A stretch of 64,000 nucleotides of DNA from a virus, in the IMG/VR virus record IMGVR_UViG_3300025617_000007, positions 1-64,000 of that record, one strand, 5' to 3'. The position numbers were made by a program, and so were the translations under genes. Each line of letters begins with the position of its first letter. The stretch's first letter is position 1. Shown here piece by piece: positions 56,001 through 63,894 of this stretch. A model generated the notes under the pieces. The model was given only the letters and a program-made list of their open reading frames with translations. It did no database searches and was not told the DNA's origin.

Positions 56001-56613
56001 TACCATAGTAACCTTTTACCGTTAAGGTAAATACAGGGTAAGGTAGATGCATAAAAACAGCATACGGTGATTGGTCACCTCTTTCAAATAGAACTCTTCC
56101 TTGAATATCAGTCATTTCAATAGTAACTGTCGGTACAAAAGCAGGGTTCATTTTGATATTAATACGAGTGATACCTAACATTTGATTGTCAACACCTTTA
56201 CCCGAACTAAAGACATCGTTAGAGGTTTCATTACTTCCTTGCGTAGGTAACAAAGTGTCTGTCCATGAAGTATCAAAAGCTTTGTCGTTGTATTTTTGTT
56301 CGTTTTTTACGTTAAAGTTTTCCGTTGGTGTTTTTTGATTCTCTTGTTTTCTTCCTTGTAAAAAATTAACATCCATCTGACCAACACCGACATTACGTAT
56401 CGGGTCGTCATAATCGGAACCAATAGATAATTTAGTTCTAGGTATGACTCTAGCCTCCAAATTGGCATAGGTGATTAAATTCTCGTGATTTACAAGTCTC
56501 TCCTCAACCGTACCATCAGGGTTTACTACTTTGTTCGGGTCGATAACTACTACATTATCATACTCTGTTTGAACAAAAACTTTTTGATTTCCGTAAAATT
56601 TATTATCTGCCAT
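50077..56613 (-). CDS. Giant baseplate hub-like protein with possible C-terminal peptidoglycan hydrolase
   Basis: This 2178-aa protein is the largest in the window. The N-terminal 250 residues include MTDIQGRVLFERGDQSPYAV and YPVFTLTVKGYYGKAIKLEL, a beta domain like hub proteins of contractile tails. A second hub-like block lies near 1810-1930 (SIDMSQRKNIAPTFQILANM; MYFNLRHVPMFYGPYLITSV), as in gp44/gpD-type proteins. The region after residue about 2000 contains FGVGFVETGVSQKLRAKNHN and YFNLKN, like glucosaminidase-type hydrolases (Glu then an N-x-F pattern). It would sit at the tail tip and may both build the hub and open the cell wall. It overlaps the gp53-like gene by 11 bases. Confidence 0.68.
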   Translation of the reverse strand: MADNKFYGNQKVFVQTEYDNVVVIDPNKVVNPDGTVEERLVNHENLITYANLEARVIPRTKLSIGSDYDDPIRNVGVGQMDVNFLQGRKQENQKTPTENFNVKNEQKYNDKAFDTSWTDTLLPTQGSNETSNDVFSSGKGVDNQMLGITRINIKMNPAFVPTVTIEMTDIQGRVLFERGDQSPYAVFMHLPYPVFTLTVKGYYGKAIKLELILKDFNARFDPSDGSYKITTNFIARSHAFLQDTLMDYLYATPHIFPKDYLIDNDTNGTADGTIGTERKTTTKGMEKIKEVYSLYKSKGLIADDFPEITLNQMKMRLEYFNRYVMEAYSKEDMSVLNDIVTFQTDIKNYRKSIFTNVSGSWFNKYIDTSEIYVTNDTKSSVLYGFKKEFDEDARKGALSELKGEVLKGNKKLKESPTFYDPGKYTIEGKDYESQISINIKPNNLVEQILDPSVIDYKKTYIRRKGNEPTDEELSIFENKIRASFELTSKEYSINENGDIVEDEVGTTLIKFGETLNADNFQNGTFLAKLKKIEDSFERNRKDIEKRLSEALSKKIISSDVGLGFNPTVNNVLAVICANAEAFYRLMDEVHENAWNVRTDADRIRAIIPDEKSYGEDYKKMVDVATIDGTNGQLKETKLVYPWPQFIQEVVEENGDTKYEIKYPGQPTIINSINGWNNKKWPEIQFVEEYLKASLEKDKPTININYGNETQISPYMGINAVEFPFENLPYINEEAVSFLYEIYERTYLGSHYNKIIRNDNFRKTLYNVFADFESINIKSGLKDSPGLTTLFKNFKFTPQSYINELSSISNNGQGSFYSKKVRDIYTQNYLEGYINKDFGIYSIDSILTDSTEIESSTKSVSALEDYISGTSSNGETFLDKFPFNSDSWIRQNLANGKSVTNFRGANSTTDIMSFNILKKTLATFNDEGDSDERYTNKYFTYFNFEKNLPNLPSQNTSSGGVTSYQTNDEVKRYYENRESKDFYLSESVLNYGNSYDTSTNNLSSLQTTSLLNTPYFVNALMKGVEDESSGNVNPYVGLGYLYLNSLPLPTLSEKYLTKSLSDDGVSQTKWGDYIFAGLSKFAAIHKIPYLWLLKYGSIWHRYKQDKNGNGDILDGIWDDFNYVNAYDPIGDDYNKTYTIKSYNSLTPVTSTYVPEKIQGDLLEIKNGFYPKVINSTYKFFTGEDVFINYDNTELDEMFTNGGFKMGQSQSNLLIGGYDPNNVNRALNYESWFQYFDIDGYSSFDEDATGNLLVIPSAGDLKFTQAQREIFNNDGKLTQNIENNQAIQNGQVRTLWSAPNYGYFNNSWVKKPSTTEYIKVINRDDDKQDSFIIGNKDTSYKSIEEIFAIFSKDMLDEFESHFLNFCKKEKDYKQMVYNPSKVNYNQELGSYENEYEFNIEKVMKSLLFVRKPNLTNVNASKDAKEIAKAQMSKLVSLNTKELFEKDVIFKIGNPGGFNRRVFDSLSSNELLKPVDPINFDTYQTNTLPTSSNPLSLSISQSISPEAWRAMYEYVGDYMEDGMKYTDNGSYVTDFFPTMNIRFTELNVIDLSPIIKIFATKKYNNDGVLNRGEFLNEFENFMSDGLTYQYSMLDQIFTTLNKTLPNVKEVQPQERISKLDGNVNKNELWSTFKNFNDRWISGQNLKSKTLFEEFLFLDKANRPIGDKVIINIEDMRFFLKNSKATESVLGLIGNILEKNNFVYMPVPSYSNFYGRNERVKEGMPDPSYSDVANNSFGTFLEVDTHGSEPKFLAIYIGKTSDKINTSANNTNYLFQDDAFDISKPTLSSVRTSEDGVTNFSNRNKVVAFNVDFGTRNQNMFKSISIDMSQRKNIAPTFQILANMGSMADGQKVAQETANLYNFYKNSSYNCTVVSMGNVMIQPTMYFNLRHVPMFYGPYLITSVNHDITTRDFVTTFEGVRATKYSLQMPDSLISSVNRDIIQNYKSDIRRVPTLAGSTGDTSVRQSSIKNSNSQTNSKRQADNSKCVAVQNIDKPYVNNVTTDLTQTEFKDEIDLLVLSDNVKKYIFGVGFVETGVSQKLRAKNHNYFNLKNMKENAKWTVPFNNQTCVRDGDYIVPYISFGDETESIKFMGQICSQYEQIIQSFLVNSNINGDLALSFSYLWYYTLRLTTNDKQLTAASNVDDVIIATVDGDLKSNSNGKSLFDNAYSTFKIKNRKWDNS

Positions 56614-56920
56614 AATAGAAGAAGTGGTTTTCTAATGCCGCTTTATAGTCCTGTAATGTATCAGTTAACGGATACGGTATGAACAATAAGCTATTATCAG
56701 GAATGTTAGTTTCTAACCCCTCATATTGTGGATTTGCCATTAGAATTAACCAACCAAAGTAAGGTGTTTCATAAAATTCATAACTAATTTTATCAAGTCT
56801 ACTCTTTCCTGTTCTGTAAATATACCTCTTATCTGTAGATTTTGAAGGGATTGTTACAAAAGGGACAACAGTTTGTTGACCATTTACCAAAAAATCATTA
56901 TATCTATTCCAGTATCTCAT
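56603..56920 (-). CDS. 53: Baseplate wedge protein, gp53-like (LysM fold)
   Basis: This 105-aa protein has the pattern of gp53: a short N-terminal segment (MRYWNRYNDFLV), then YRTGKSRLDKISYEFYETPY, GWLILMANPQYEG and IPDNSLLFIPYPL, which resembles a LysM repeat. T4 gp53 is longer (196 residues). It would stabilise wedge contacts or bind glycan during tail assembly. It starts 2 bases after the giant OmpA-like gene and overlaps the hub gene by 11 bases, indicating coupled translation. The match is by pattern and position. Confidence 0.75.
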   Translation of the reverse strand: MRYWNRYNDFLVNGQQTVVPFVTIPSKSTDKRYIYRTGKSRLDKISYEFYETPYFGWLILMANPQYEGLETNIPDNSLLFIPYPLTDTLQDYKAALENHFFYYGR

Positions 56921-56922
56921 AA

Positions 56923-59900
56923 TTATTTAAATGATATTTTACCATTAAATGTTTTATTATCACCAACATTAACTCCTTTATATAAGTTAATAAAATATGA
57001 TTCTTTGTCACTATTATTTTGACCTTTAGGTAATTTAGTATAATCGAATATTCTTTCTTTATCTGATGTGAATGGTGCATAGTCATTAAATTTAGTAACA
57101 CTAGGTTTTTGTTTAAACTTAGTTAACTTATTTTTTGATTTTACACTAACGTTACGGTATATATCTACCAATCCCTTCACACCTGGTTGTTCAGGAAGAA
57201 TCACATTATTACCATATCCTTCAGAACCCATAATTAACGGTTCTACAATTGCCGGTGTTGATGGTATACCATAAATAATTTTATTAACGTACTTTACCCA
57301 TTCGTTTTTATCTTTTAATTCATCACCTAATATATCATTAATAAACCCTTCAGGATTGTTTCCTATCTCATCATAACAAACATGCATTAACCTAACAAAT
57401 GCCTTATCATTTTTATAAGGACTATCTAATATCGTGAAACTATAATTTGTATCATATTTAGGTATAAAATCTGTAAATATTTCATCGTAAAAACTTTTAA
57501 TGTCATTACTAACTGTAGTCACATCATTAACCATTTCATCATACGTGTTCGCAGGTGTTGGTTTAGAAGATATGTCAACTTTAGTAGTACCTGTTATGTT
57601 AGATAAAATATTAATACCTTTATCCGTTTGATAACCATCAGTGTTTGTAACTACAAAATTAATTTTATCAATTGTGTTTATTAACGTTAATTGATTATTA
57701 TTCATGTCATTAAATACTGAAAAATAATCATTACTAAATGACCCTTTTATCGTATTAATTTTTTGAGTCAGATTAAATTTAAATCTTTTCTTATCTTTAT
57801 TTTTAAAGTTTTGGTTATTTAAATTTTTAGTTAATGGTGATAAATCATTTTCAATGTCGTTGATAGTTTCAGAAAACAGATTATCTATTTTTTCTTGTAA
57901 CTTATCTTCTTTTGGTTTACCAAATAAATTACTTTTAACTACCGTACCTGTATAATATGTTGGTGAACCGTAATAACCTAAAAATTTACCTTCAGTATAC
58001 TCCCTATCAGATGTAAAATAACTTAATCCGTCAAAGGAGTACTTATCACTAAGACTTACTAAAGTATTCGTCACTGTGTCCGTATATTCTTTAGATTTTG
58101 TAGGTAATTCATCTATTAGATACACATACGAAGTTTCACCTGATACAGTATCTTCATTGTTATAAGTGGTATCGTTTTCAGATAATACGCTACCGATAGT
58201 TGTACCAATACTTGGTTGTTTTTCAGTAACTAAAGTTTTATCGTCCCCTAAAAATTTAATGTTATCTTCTATGTCATTCCATATCTGAGCGTTTAATTCA
58301 CTTCTTTCTTCAGTAACAACTGACCTATCATCGTACACTTCAGTGTTGGCATAGTAATTAAATGATAATGCATTTTGTAACCTACTAACAGGTTCTTTTA
58401 ACCCTTGACCCCCAATAAAATAAAAACTCATATTAATATCCGCCAACATTGGTTGCACCCCGATACCTTCCGGATTCATATCAAAAGTTAATGGTTCGTA
58501 AGTAATACTAATTTGGTTAATTGCAATTTTAGTATGGTAAAAATCACCAATTCTTAGAACACATATTGGGGGAGCCCCGAATGATGTATTAGTTGCATTA
58601 CTAGACTCAACAGGTCTACCATCATCACCAATCACTGGTATTGTATCACCAGGTCTAATACATTGTTGTAAAAACGTCAGTCTTGAGTTTAATCCTTCAG
58701 GTGTCATAGAGTGAAAGGCTGGTTGGAAATATTTAATTTTCTCTTTAATTCCATTATAAACCATAGGTGAGGACTCCTTCATTAAGTCAAAATAATCACA
58801 CTCAGTTAATAATTTTTTAACAATAATTTTAGCGACTTCCTCTTTTCTCCTTTCATTTTTTTCAGGTTCTTGCGTTTTTGGTATTGATTCGTTATTAACT
58901 TTTGTTTCATCTCCCGTAGCTATTGGAGTTTCATCTTCATCAGTTATAGTATCAATCTCCTTTTCCAAAGGCACTTCAATTATATCACTTATTCTTACAC
59001 GTCTACATTTCATAGCATCTACAGAATAAATCCTCGCATTTCCTTTTAATTCTTTACTACAATCCGTTCCATCAATAGTTATTTCTTCACCATTAGTATC
59101 TTCAGTTATAATTAATTTTCCGTCATCAACCCATTTTTGTAAGGTTTTATCTCCCTTAGTTTTTAGAGGTAAGAAGTAATCTTTAACACTATCAACCCTT
59201 CTTTTTGATAAATCACTATTATATGAAACACTATTAGGTGAGGACGCAGAACCTCTTAATTTAATAGTTACCGTAGAACCATCATCTAACGCCTCCCCTA
59301 ATTTTTTTACTAAATTAGTAGTTTTAGTCAATACACTATTTTCAGTATTTGCCGTTAGTATATTTTTTTCAAAAAATTCAATAACAGAACTACTATTATC
59401 TGATTTAGTTTTATAATCATTTTCTAATTTAATATACTCTTTTAATGTTTGATTATAAGGTATATCCGTTACCGTTAATCGAGTTTTTGGGTTTGGTTCA
59501 TCATTATGGAAGTAGTAAGCAAAATCTTTATAATCACTAGATGGTATTTTAGGTGGTACCTCTTCGGTCGCGGGCTCTTTTTCACCTGGTATGTCAGGAT
59601 TAACCTTATCAAACTCCGCTTTTACAGTGTCAATCTCAGGATAGGTTGTGATGATATCATATATGTCTTGATAAGTAAATTGAGGAAATCTCGTAGCTAA
59701 TTCGTATATGTCGTATTTTCGACATCCCGCAAAGAAACTATCTACAATACCATTAACTTTATTACTATCACTTTCCTTAGCTAGTTCCTTATCAACTATG
59801 GCATTTAAAATTGATGGGTGGTCAACCACTATTTTCCAAGATAGTGAACCCTGACGAGTTGTATTACTATAAGTATATATCGGTTCGGGTCTACCAACAA

Positions 59901-61743
59901 ACTCATTACTATTCCAATTGGCACTATTAGTTTCACTAACTTTCATATCGTACGGAGGAAACCACATAATACGACCCCCATTAGGTCCTCTTTCACAGTG
60001 TGGTAAGTCTTGATACGTGTATCCTTTTTTCTTAGATGTTCTCCACGATAAATTTTCTAAAGAAAACATATATTTTTTAACACCTTCAGTACTAAAATTA
60101 TTACCTGTTAAATTTGTGGTTTCTTTACCTCTTATAGGTGCAATGTTAAGATTGTAAGTATTGTCCAATACTGAGTAAGTAAATTTACGACCCGAATTAG
60201 TAATACCATCACCTTTCTGTAAATCACCCATCGAATAGTACGGAGTGTCTTTAGTGAATACTCGACAATATTCTTTACCTACAATTTGACCATCTTCATC
60301 TGTATATGAAATAACTCTAGAACCTTTAGTTAACTCTCTCGTACCATCATGAAATACTTTAGATACTTGGTCAATGGCGTTACCCACATGTTCTAATTTT
60401 TTCTGACCCTGTAATTCACTGGACGCATTAATTAGTTGTTGAGTATTATCCAATATAGAACCCGATTTAAAATCGTATTGACCACCACCGTCAACTGATT
60501 GACCGGCTTGAAAAGTATTTTGTATGCCCTGTTCTGTCCAATCACTATCTATGGTACCGTAATATGTACCCCCAACACCAACTTTTTGACCTGCAGCGTC
60601 TTTACTTTTTGGAGATACCCAAGTAAACCCTCCTTGAATTCCACCACTATCATATGTTGGATTTTGATTTAATCCAAACTTAAATATGTTTTTCTTCTCG
60701 TCTGATTTATTTTCAAAATCTTCAGCAATTTTACCATAACCATAAACAGGTGATAATGTTTTATTCCCATCCCTATCTAAAGGTAATGCGTTTTCTGGCG
60801 ATACATAACCACTTATTTCCCTATCAGAACTACCCACGTAATAGTTTTGTGGTGGTACCTCGGTAAATAAATCTGTTAATATATTTTTATTATAGTCAGG
60901 AACATATCGATTTAACGCCAATCCTTTAAATAATCTTGACCTTTGACCTCCACCAGTATTATCTAAGAATGTTTGCATTCCAGTTTTTTCGGTTGGAAGT
61001 TTTAAAATACCTCTTTTATCAAAAAGACCTGTAACATCATTAACCGCTTGATTAAGTAACAATTTTCTTGGTTCGTTACTAAAATAATCACCAGGTATCC
61101 AAGAATATGGCGAATAAACACCTGTTATTCTACTAATAAAATCTAAACCTTTACCTAATATATTTTTAGGAACAGATATTTTCCAATCTCTCTCAATAAT
61201 AGATTTATTACCCGTAACAATACCCAATAAATCATATGGGTCTGAAAGTGCATCAATAGCATTAATTCGACCTATAGTTTGTTGGTATGTCTCTTGAGAC
61301 ACTCTATACTGAAACTCAGATTTTAATGATTCCGCAGCTATACGTGCTAAATCAGAATCTTGAGACAATGAACCGTTATTACCCTGTGGATTATTATTTG
61401 TTAATATATTAAACGCATTATAGGTTGATGCAATAAAACCATTATAAGGTCCTTTACCTACACTACTAACTAAATTAAAATTAAATACATCATCAACATT
61501 TAGAGGTTCAGAAAAACCTCCTTCAGGACCATAACTATTTTTAGTATATGCAACTTTAGATTCCTTTTTTCCGATAACCTCAACTTCTGAGGAATCAATA
61601 ACTGCTTGGTCATCAGTATTAAACTCAACCTCACCAGGTTTACTGGTAGGTACAAAACCATCACTATTGTATGGTTGTAAATTTCTTACTAATAACTTTT
61701 TTCTAAAGTTCTCTGTAGAGTTAAATGATAATGGACTTGGCAT
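56923..61743 (-). CDS. Giant baseplate protein with OmpA-like domain
   Basis: This 1606-aa protein has an N-terminal region (SPLSFNSTENFRKKLLVRNL), a conserved-looking core around residues 560-650 (MFSLENLSWRTSKKKGYTYQ; GGRIMWFPPYDMKVSETNSA; GRPEPIYTYSNTTRQG), and an OmpA-like domain at about 800-918, recognised from TVTIKLRGSASSPNSVSYNS, DLSKRRVDSVKDYF and the closing RRVRISDI. OmpA-like domains bind peptidoglycan. The C-terminal half is beta-rich. A TATTTAT box lies 17 bases before ATG. It is probably a tail-tube-cap or wedge protein that gained a cell-wall-binding domain (inference). It is far larger than any single T4 baseplate protein, so fusion is likely. Confidence 0.7.
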   Translation of the reverse strand: MPSPLSFNSTENFRKKLLVRNLQPYNSDGFVPTSKPGEVEFNTDDQAVIDSSEVEVIGKKESKVAYTKNSYGPEGGFSEPLNVDDVFNFNLVSSVGKGPYNGFIASTYNAFNILTNNNPQGNNGSLSQDSDLARIAAESLKSEFQYRVSQETYQQTIGRINAIDALSDPYDLLGIVTGNKSIIERDWKISVPKNILGKGLDFISRITGVYSPYSWIPGDYFSNEPRKLLLNQAVNDVTGLFDKRGILKLPTEKTGMQTFLDNTGGGQRSRLFKGLALNRYVPDYNKNILTDLFTEVPPQNYYVGSSDREISGYVSPENALPLDRDGNKTLSPVYGYGKIAEDFENKSDEKKNIFKFGLNQNPTYDSGGIQGGFTWVSPKSKDAAGQKVGVGGTYYGTIDSDWTEQGIQNTFQAGQSVDGGGQYDFKSGSILDNTQQLINASSELQGQKKLEHVGNAIDQVSKVFHDGTRELTKGSRVISYTDEDGQIVGKEYCRVFTKDTPYYSMGDLQKGDGITNSGRKFTYSVLDNTYNLNIAPIRGKETTNLTGNNFSTEGVKKYMFSLENLSWRTSKKKGYTYQDLPHCERGPNGGRIMWFPPYDMKVSETNSANWNSNEFVGRPEPIYTYSNTTRQGSLSWKIVVDHPSILNAIVDKELAKESDSNKVNGIVDSFFAGCRKYDIYELATRFPQFTYQDIYDIITTYPEIDTVKAEFDKVNPDIPGEKEPATEEVPPKIPSSDYKDFAYYFHNDEPNPKTRLTVTDIPYNQTLKEYIKLENDYKTKSDNSSSVIEFFEKNILTANTENSVLTKTTNLVKKLGEALDDGSTVTIKLRGSASSPNSVSYNSDLSKRRVDSVKDYFLPLKTKGDKTLQKWVDDGKLIITEDTNGEEITIDGTDCSKELKGNARIYSVDAMKCRRVRISDIIEVPLEKEIDTITDEDETPIATGDETKVNNESIPKTQEPEKNERRKEEVAKIIVKKLLTECDYFDLMKESSPMVYNGIKEKIKYFQPAFHSMTPEGLNSRLTFLQQCIRPGDTIPVIGDDGRPVESSNATNTSFGAPPICVLRIGDFYHTKIAINQISITYEPLTFDMNPEGIGVQPMLADINMSFYFIGGQGLKEPVSRLQNALSFNYYANTEVYDDRSVVTEERSELNAQIWNDIEDNIKFLGDDKTLVTEKQPSIGTTIGSVLSENDTTYNNEDTVSGETSYVYLIDELPTKSKEYTDTVTNTLVSLSDKYSFDGLSYFTSDREYTEGKFLGYYGSPTYYTGTVVKSNLFGKPKEDKLQEKIDNLFSETINDIENDLSPLTKNLNNQNFKNKDKKRFKFNLTQKINTIKGSFSNDYFSVFNDMNNNQLTLINTIDKINFVVTNTDGYQTDKGINILSNITGTTKVDISSKPTPANTYDEMVNDVTTVSNDIKSFYDEIFTDFIPKYDTNYSFTILDSPYKNDKAFVRLMHVCYDEIGNNPEGFINDILGDELKDKNEWVKYVNKIIYGIPSTPAIVEPLIMGSEGYGNNVILPEQPGVKGLVDIYRNVSVKSKNKLTKFKQKPSVTKFNDYAPFTSDKERIFDYTKLPKGQNNSDKESYFINLYKGVNVGDNKTFNGKISFK

Positions 61744-61760
61744 CTATATATTCTTTTTAC

Positions 61761-61767
61761 ATAAATA
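61761..61767 (-). promoter_or_regulatory. TATTTAT box before the OmpA-like baseplate gene
   Basis: Minus-strand context is ATCTATTTATGTAAAAAG, 17 bases before the ATG at 61743, in the gap after the tape-measure-like gene. Confidence 0.5.
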
Positions 61768-61821
61768 GATGATAATATAATTTTGTGATATAAACTATGT
61801 CGTTAATTTAACTAATATGTG

Positions 61822-63693
61822 TTACGCCCACTTACTTTCATCTAAAAGTTTTGATTTAATAATACTCATAGCTTCAGGATTTCTAATTAGTAAATTATTA
61901 AACTCTTCTTGTGTAAGTACCGAATTAGTTGGGATATCATTAAGTTTTAAATTAATGTCACCGGTTACTACCATGGATACTTGCCCACCATTATAATTAC
62001 TATTATTACCCATAACATTAGAATTTACAACACTATCAGGTATTTCTCTTTGTGCCGGTTGTAATGGATTAGGAGTAATTACTTCTCTTTGTGCCGGTGA
62101 CTCGACTGTTACGGAACCACTACCCATCGGTATTTCTCTTTGTGGAGTTTTAGGATTTAATATATTAATTATACCATCAGTATTAATCTCTATCTCACCT
62201 AAAGTACTAAGCGCGTCTTCCATTAATCCATTAAAATCAAAATTTTTGAGTTCGTCTTCAACACGTGTAAGGACTTTATTAAATCCGTTACCCATATTTA
62301 TAAAAAACTTATCAATCTGTTCGTCACTTAGTGGTGGTATTTCTATTTTTGAAACGGCATCAAAACCTCTAGTGGGGTCAATATCTTCCCTTAAGAATTC
62401 TTGAGCTCGTTCATTAATTTTACTAAAATTAGTGACCATATTATTAACCGCATCGACAAATTTACCACTTTCTAATGCCTCCGCAGTCGTAATACTTTTA
62501 GTTGAATTTTGAGCGTTAGCTATTTGTTGTAGATATCCATTCGCTTCAATAGCTAATGTTTTATCAGATTTTTGGTTTTCTTTTTGAAACTTTTCAAGTT
62601 CAGAAATTTGTTTGTTGGTTAGGTCTTGAACTCTAACCATATCATCCTGACCTGGAAGTTTAACTTTTAATTCACCTCCATCAAACTGAGATAAATTGGC
62701 CAATAACTCTTTATTTTCTTCGGGTATTTCATTCATACCACTTAACATGTCAAGTTTTTGTGTCTTTTTTGCCGAATTTAAAGCCAATTCAGAAAACTCT
62801 TGGTATGAATAACCCGCAAGTTTAGCCGCTTCTCTAAGACGATACATTTGTGTGACAGGAATATCAAACTCACCAGTTTCTTCATTAAACGACACCGCAC
62901 CTGACGCCATATCAACAAGACTGTCTTGTAATCCTGCCATGTCGGTTTGAGCCATATGTAATAATTTAAACGGGTCACCTAAATCACCTACGGCACCACC
63001 CAACATTTGGAACCCCGCAGCAGTTTCAATTGCCTTTTCAGGTGACATTAGTTCCTCCGCGAAACTAACAGTTTTACTCATATCGATTCTTAAAGACTGT
63101 GCCTGAGCAACCATTTTAGATAATCCATCAACACCACCTTTAAAGTTATATGACGCTAAAAGTTTAATGTTATCACCAACAGACCTCATAAATTGACCGA
63201 CATTTAATCCATAACTTCTAGCATCTTTTTGTAATTCACTTACTTTATTGATAGTATCTTGAATACCAAAACCTATAGTATCAAAACCAACAACAAATTT
63301 ACCCATTTCTTCAGAAGTTAAACCAGCAATATGTTTTAATCTCTGCATTGAGGTTACTTGGTCTTCAGTTAAAAATTTTGAATTTTGAAGTTGAATGTTA
63401 ATCGAAGAGAATAACTCAAGGTTGTCTTGAGCAGTTGCACCAAATTTAAGGGTTTCTACCTGAGCATTAGCAACTGTGGTTTGTATTTGATTAGTAATTT
63501 CACGACCCTGACCTAAAACATCACGAGTCATCTTAGCGGTCGCTTCATTAATCGCAGACGCATTATTCATAATAACTCTAGGGTCAATAGCTGACAAAAG
63601 GTCTTTACTAAATTGTTTGAGACCAACCTGCGCAAGCGTAATATTCTCTTTAATATTTTTGGTTGTCTCCTCTAAGTTACTATTAAAAAACAT
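61822..63693 (-). CDS. Tape-measure-like tail protein
   Basis: This 623-aa protein is largely helical (NIKENITLAQVGLKQFSKDL; QDTINKVSELQKDARSYGLN) with many Gln and Ala, as tape-measure proteins are; T4 gp29 is 590 residues. Its place after the two small chaperone-like genes and before the baseplate genes is the usual tape-measure position. Near residues 520-565 it has three related short segments around QREI or QREV, which may be binding sites. There is no long hydrophobic stretch. A TATTTAT box lies 14 bases before ATG. Tape-measure is a position-based inference, not a clear family match. Confidence 0.62.
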   Translation of the reverse strand: MFFNSNLEETTKNIKENITLAQVGLKQFSKDLLSAIDPRVIMNNASAINEATAKMTRDVLGQGREITNQIQTTVANAQVETLKFGATAQDNLELFSSINIQLQNSKFLTEDQVTSMQRLKHIAGLTSEEMGKFVVGFDTIGFGIQDTINKVSELQKDARSYGLNVGQFMRSVGDNIKLLASYNFKGGVDGLSKMVAQAQSLRIDMSKTVSFAEELMSPEKAIETAAGFQMLGGAVGDLGDPFKLLHMAQTDMAGLQDSLVDMASGAVSFNEETGEFDIPVTQMYRLREAAKLAGYSYQEFSELALNSAKKTQKLDMLSGMNEIPEENKELLANLSQFDGGELKVKLPGQDDMVRVQDLTNKQISELEKFQKENQKSDKTLAIEANGYLQQIANAQNSTKSITTAEALESGKFVDAVNNMVTNFSKINERAQEFLREDIDPTRGFDAVSKIEIPPLSDEQIDKFFINMGNGFNKVLTRVEDELKNFDFNGLMEDALSTLGEIEINTDGIINILNPKTPQREIPMGSGSVTVESPAQREVITPNPLQPAQREIPDSVVNSNVMGNNSNYNGGQVSMVVTGDINLKLNDIPTNSVLTQEEFNNLLIRNPEAMSIIKSKLLDESKWA

Positions 63694-63707
63694 GTATTAC
63701 TTTATCA

Positions 63708-63714
63708 ATAAATA
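63708..63714 (-). promoter_or_regulatory. TATTTAT box before the tape-measure-like gene
   Basis: Minus-strand context is AAATATTTATTGATAAAG, 14 bases before the ATG at 63693. It overlaps the very short gap after the small chaperone-like gene. Confidence 0.48.
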
Positions 63715-63719
63715 TTTAA

Positions 63720-63881
63720 CTATCTACTTTTATTACGAGACTTCTCAATTTCCTCTTCCCTTTTAATAAATTCTTCAGATAGTTTATTGATAAAATATTT
63801 TCGTTCGAAGGTAGGCATACCAATCAAGTCGGAATACGACATATTAACATGTTTACTCAGATAATAGAACTCATCGAGCAT
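63720..63881 (-). CDS. Small tail-assembly-chaperone-like protein
   Basis: From ATG at 63881 this is a 53-aa protein (MLDEFYYLSKHVNMSYSDLI, then MPTFERKYFINKLSEEFIKR) with a charged C-terminal helix. The pattern FERKYFINKLSEEF is like the second member of tail-chaperone pairs upstream of tape measures. The reading frame stays open upstream to about 63935, past the stop of the preceding gene at 63895, so a fused product through a +1 frameshift is possible. An upstream TTG at 63926 is a less likely start. The tape-measure-like gene follows directly. Confidence 0.62.
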   Translation of the reverse strand: MLDEFYYLSKHVNMSYSDLIGMPTFERKYFINKLSEEFIKREEEIEKSRNKSR

Positions 63882-63894
63882 AATTTGCTTGTAG

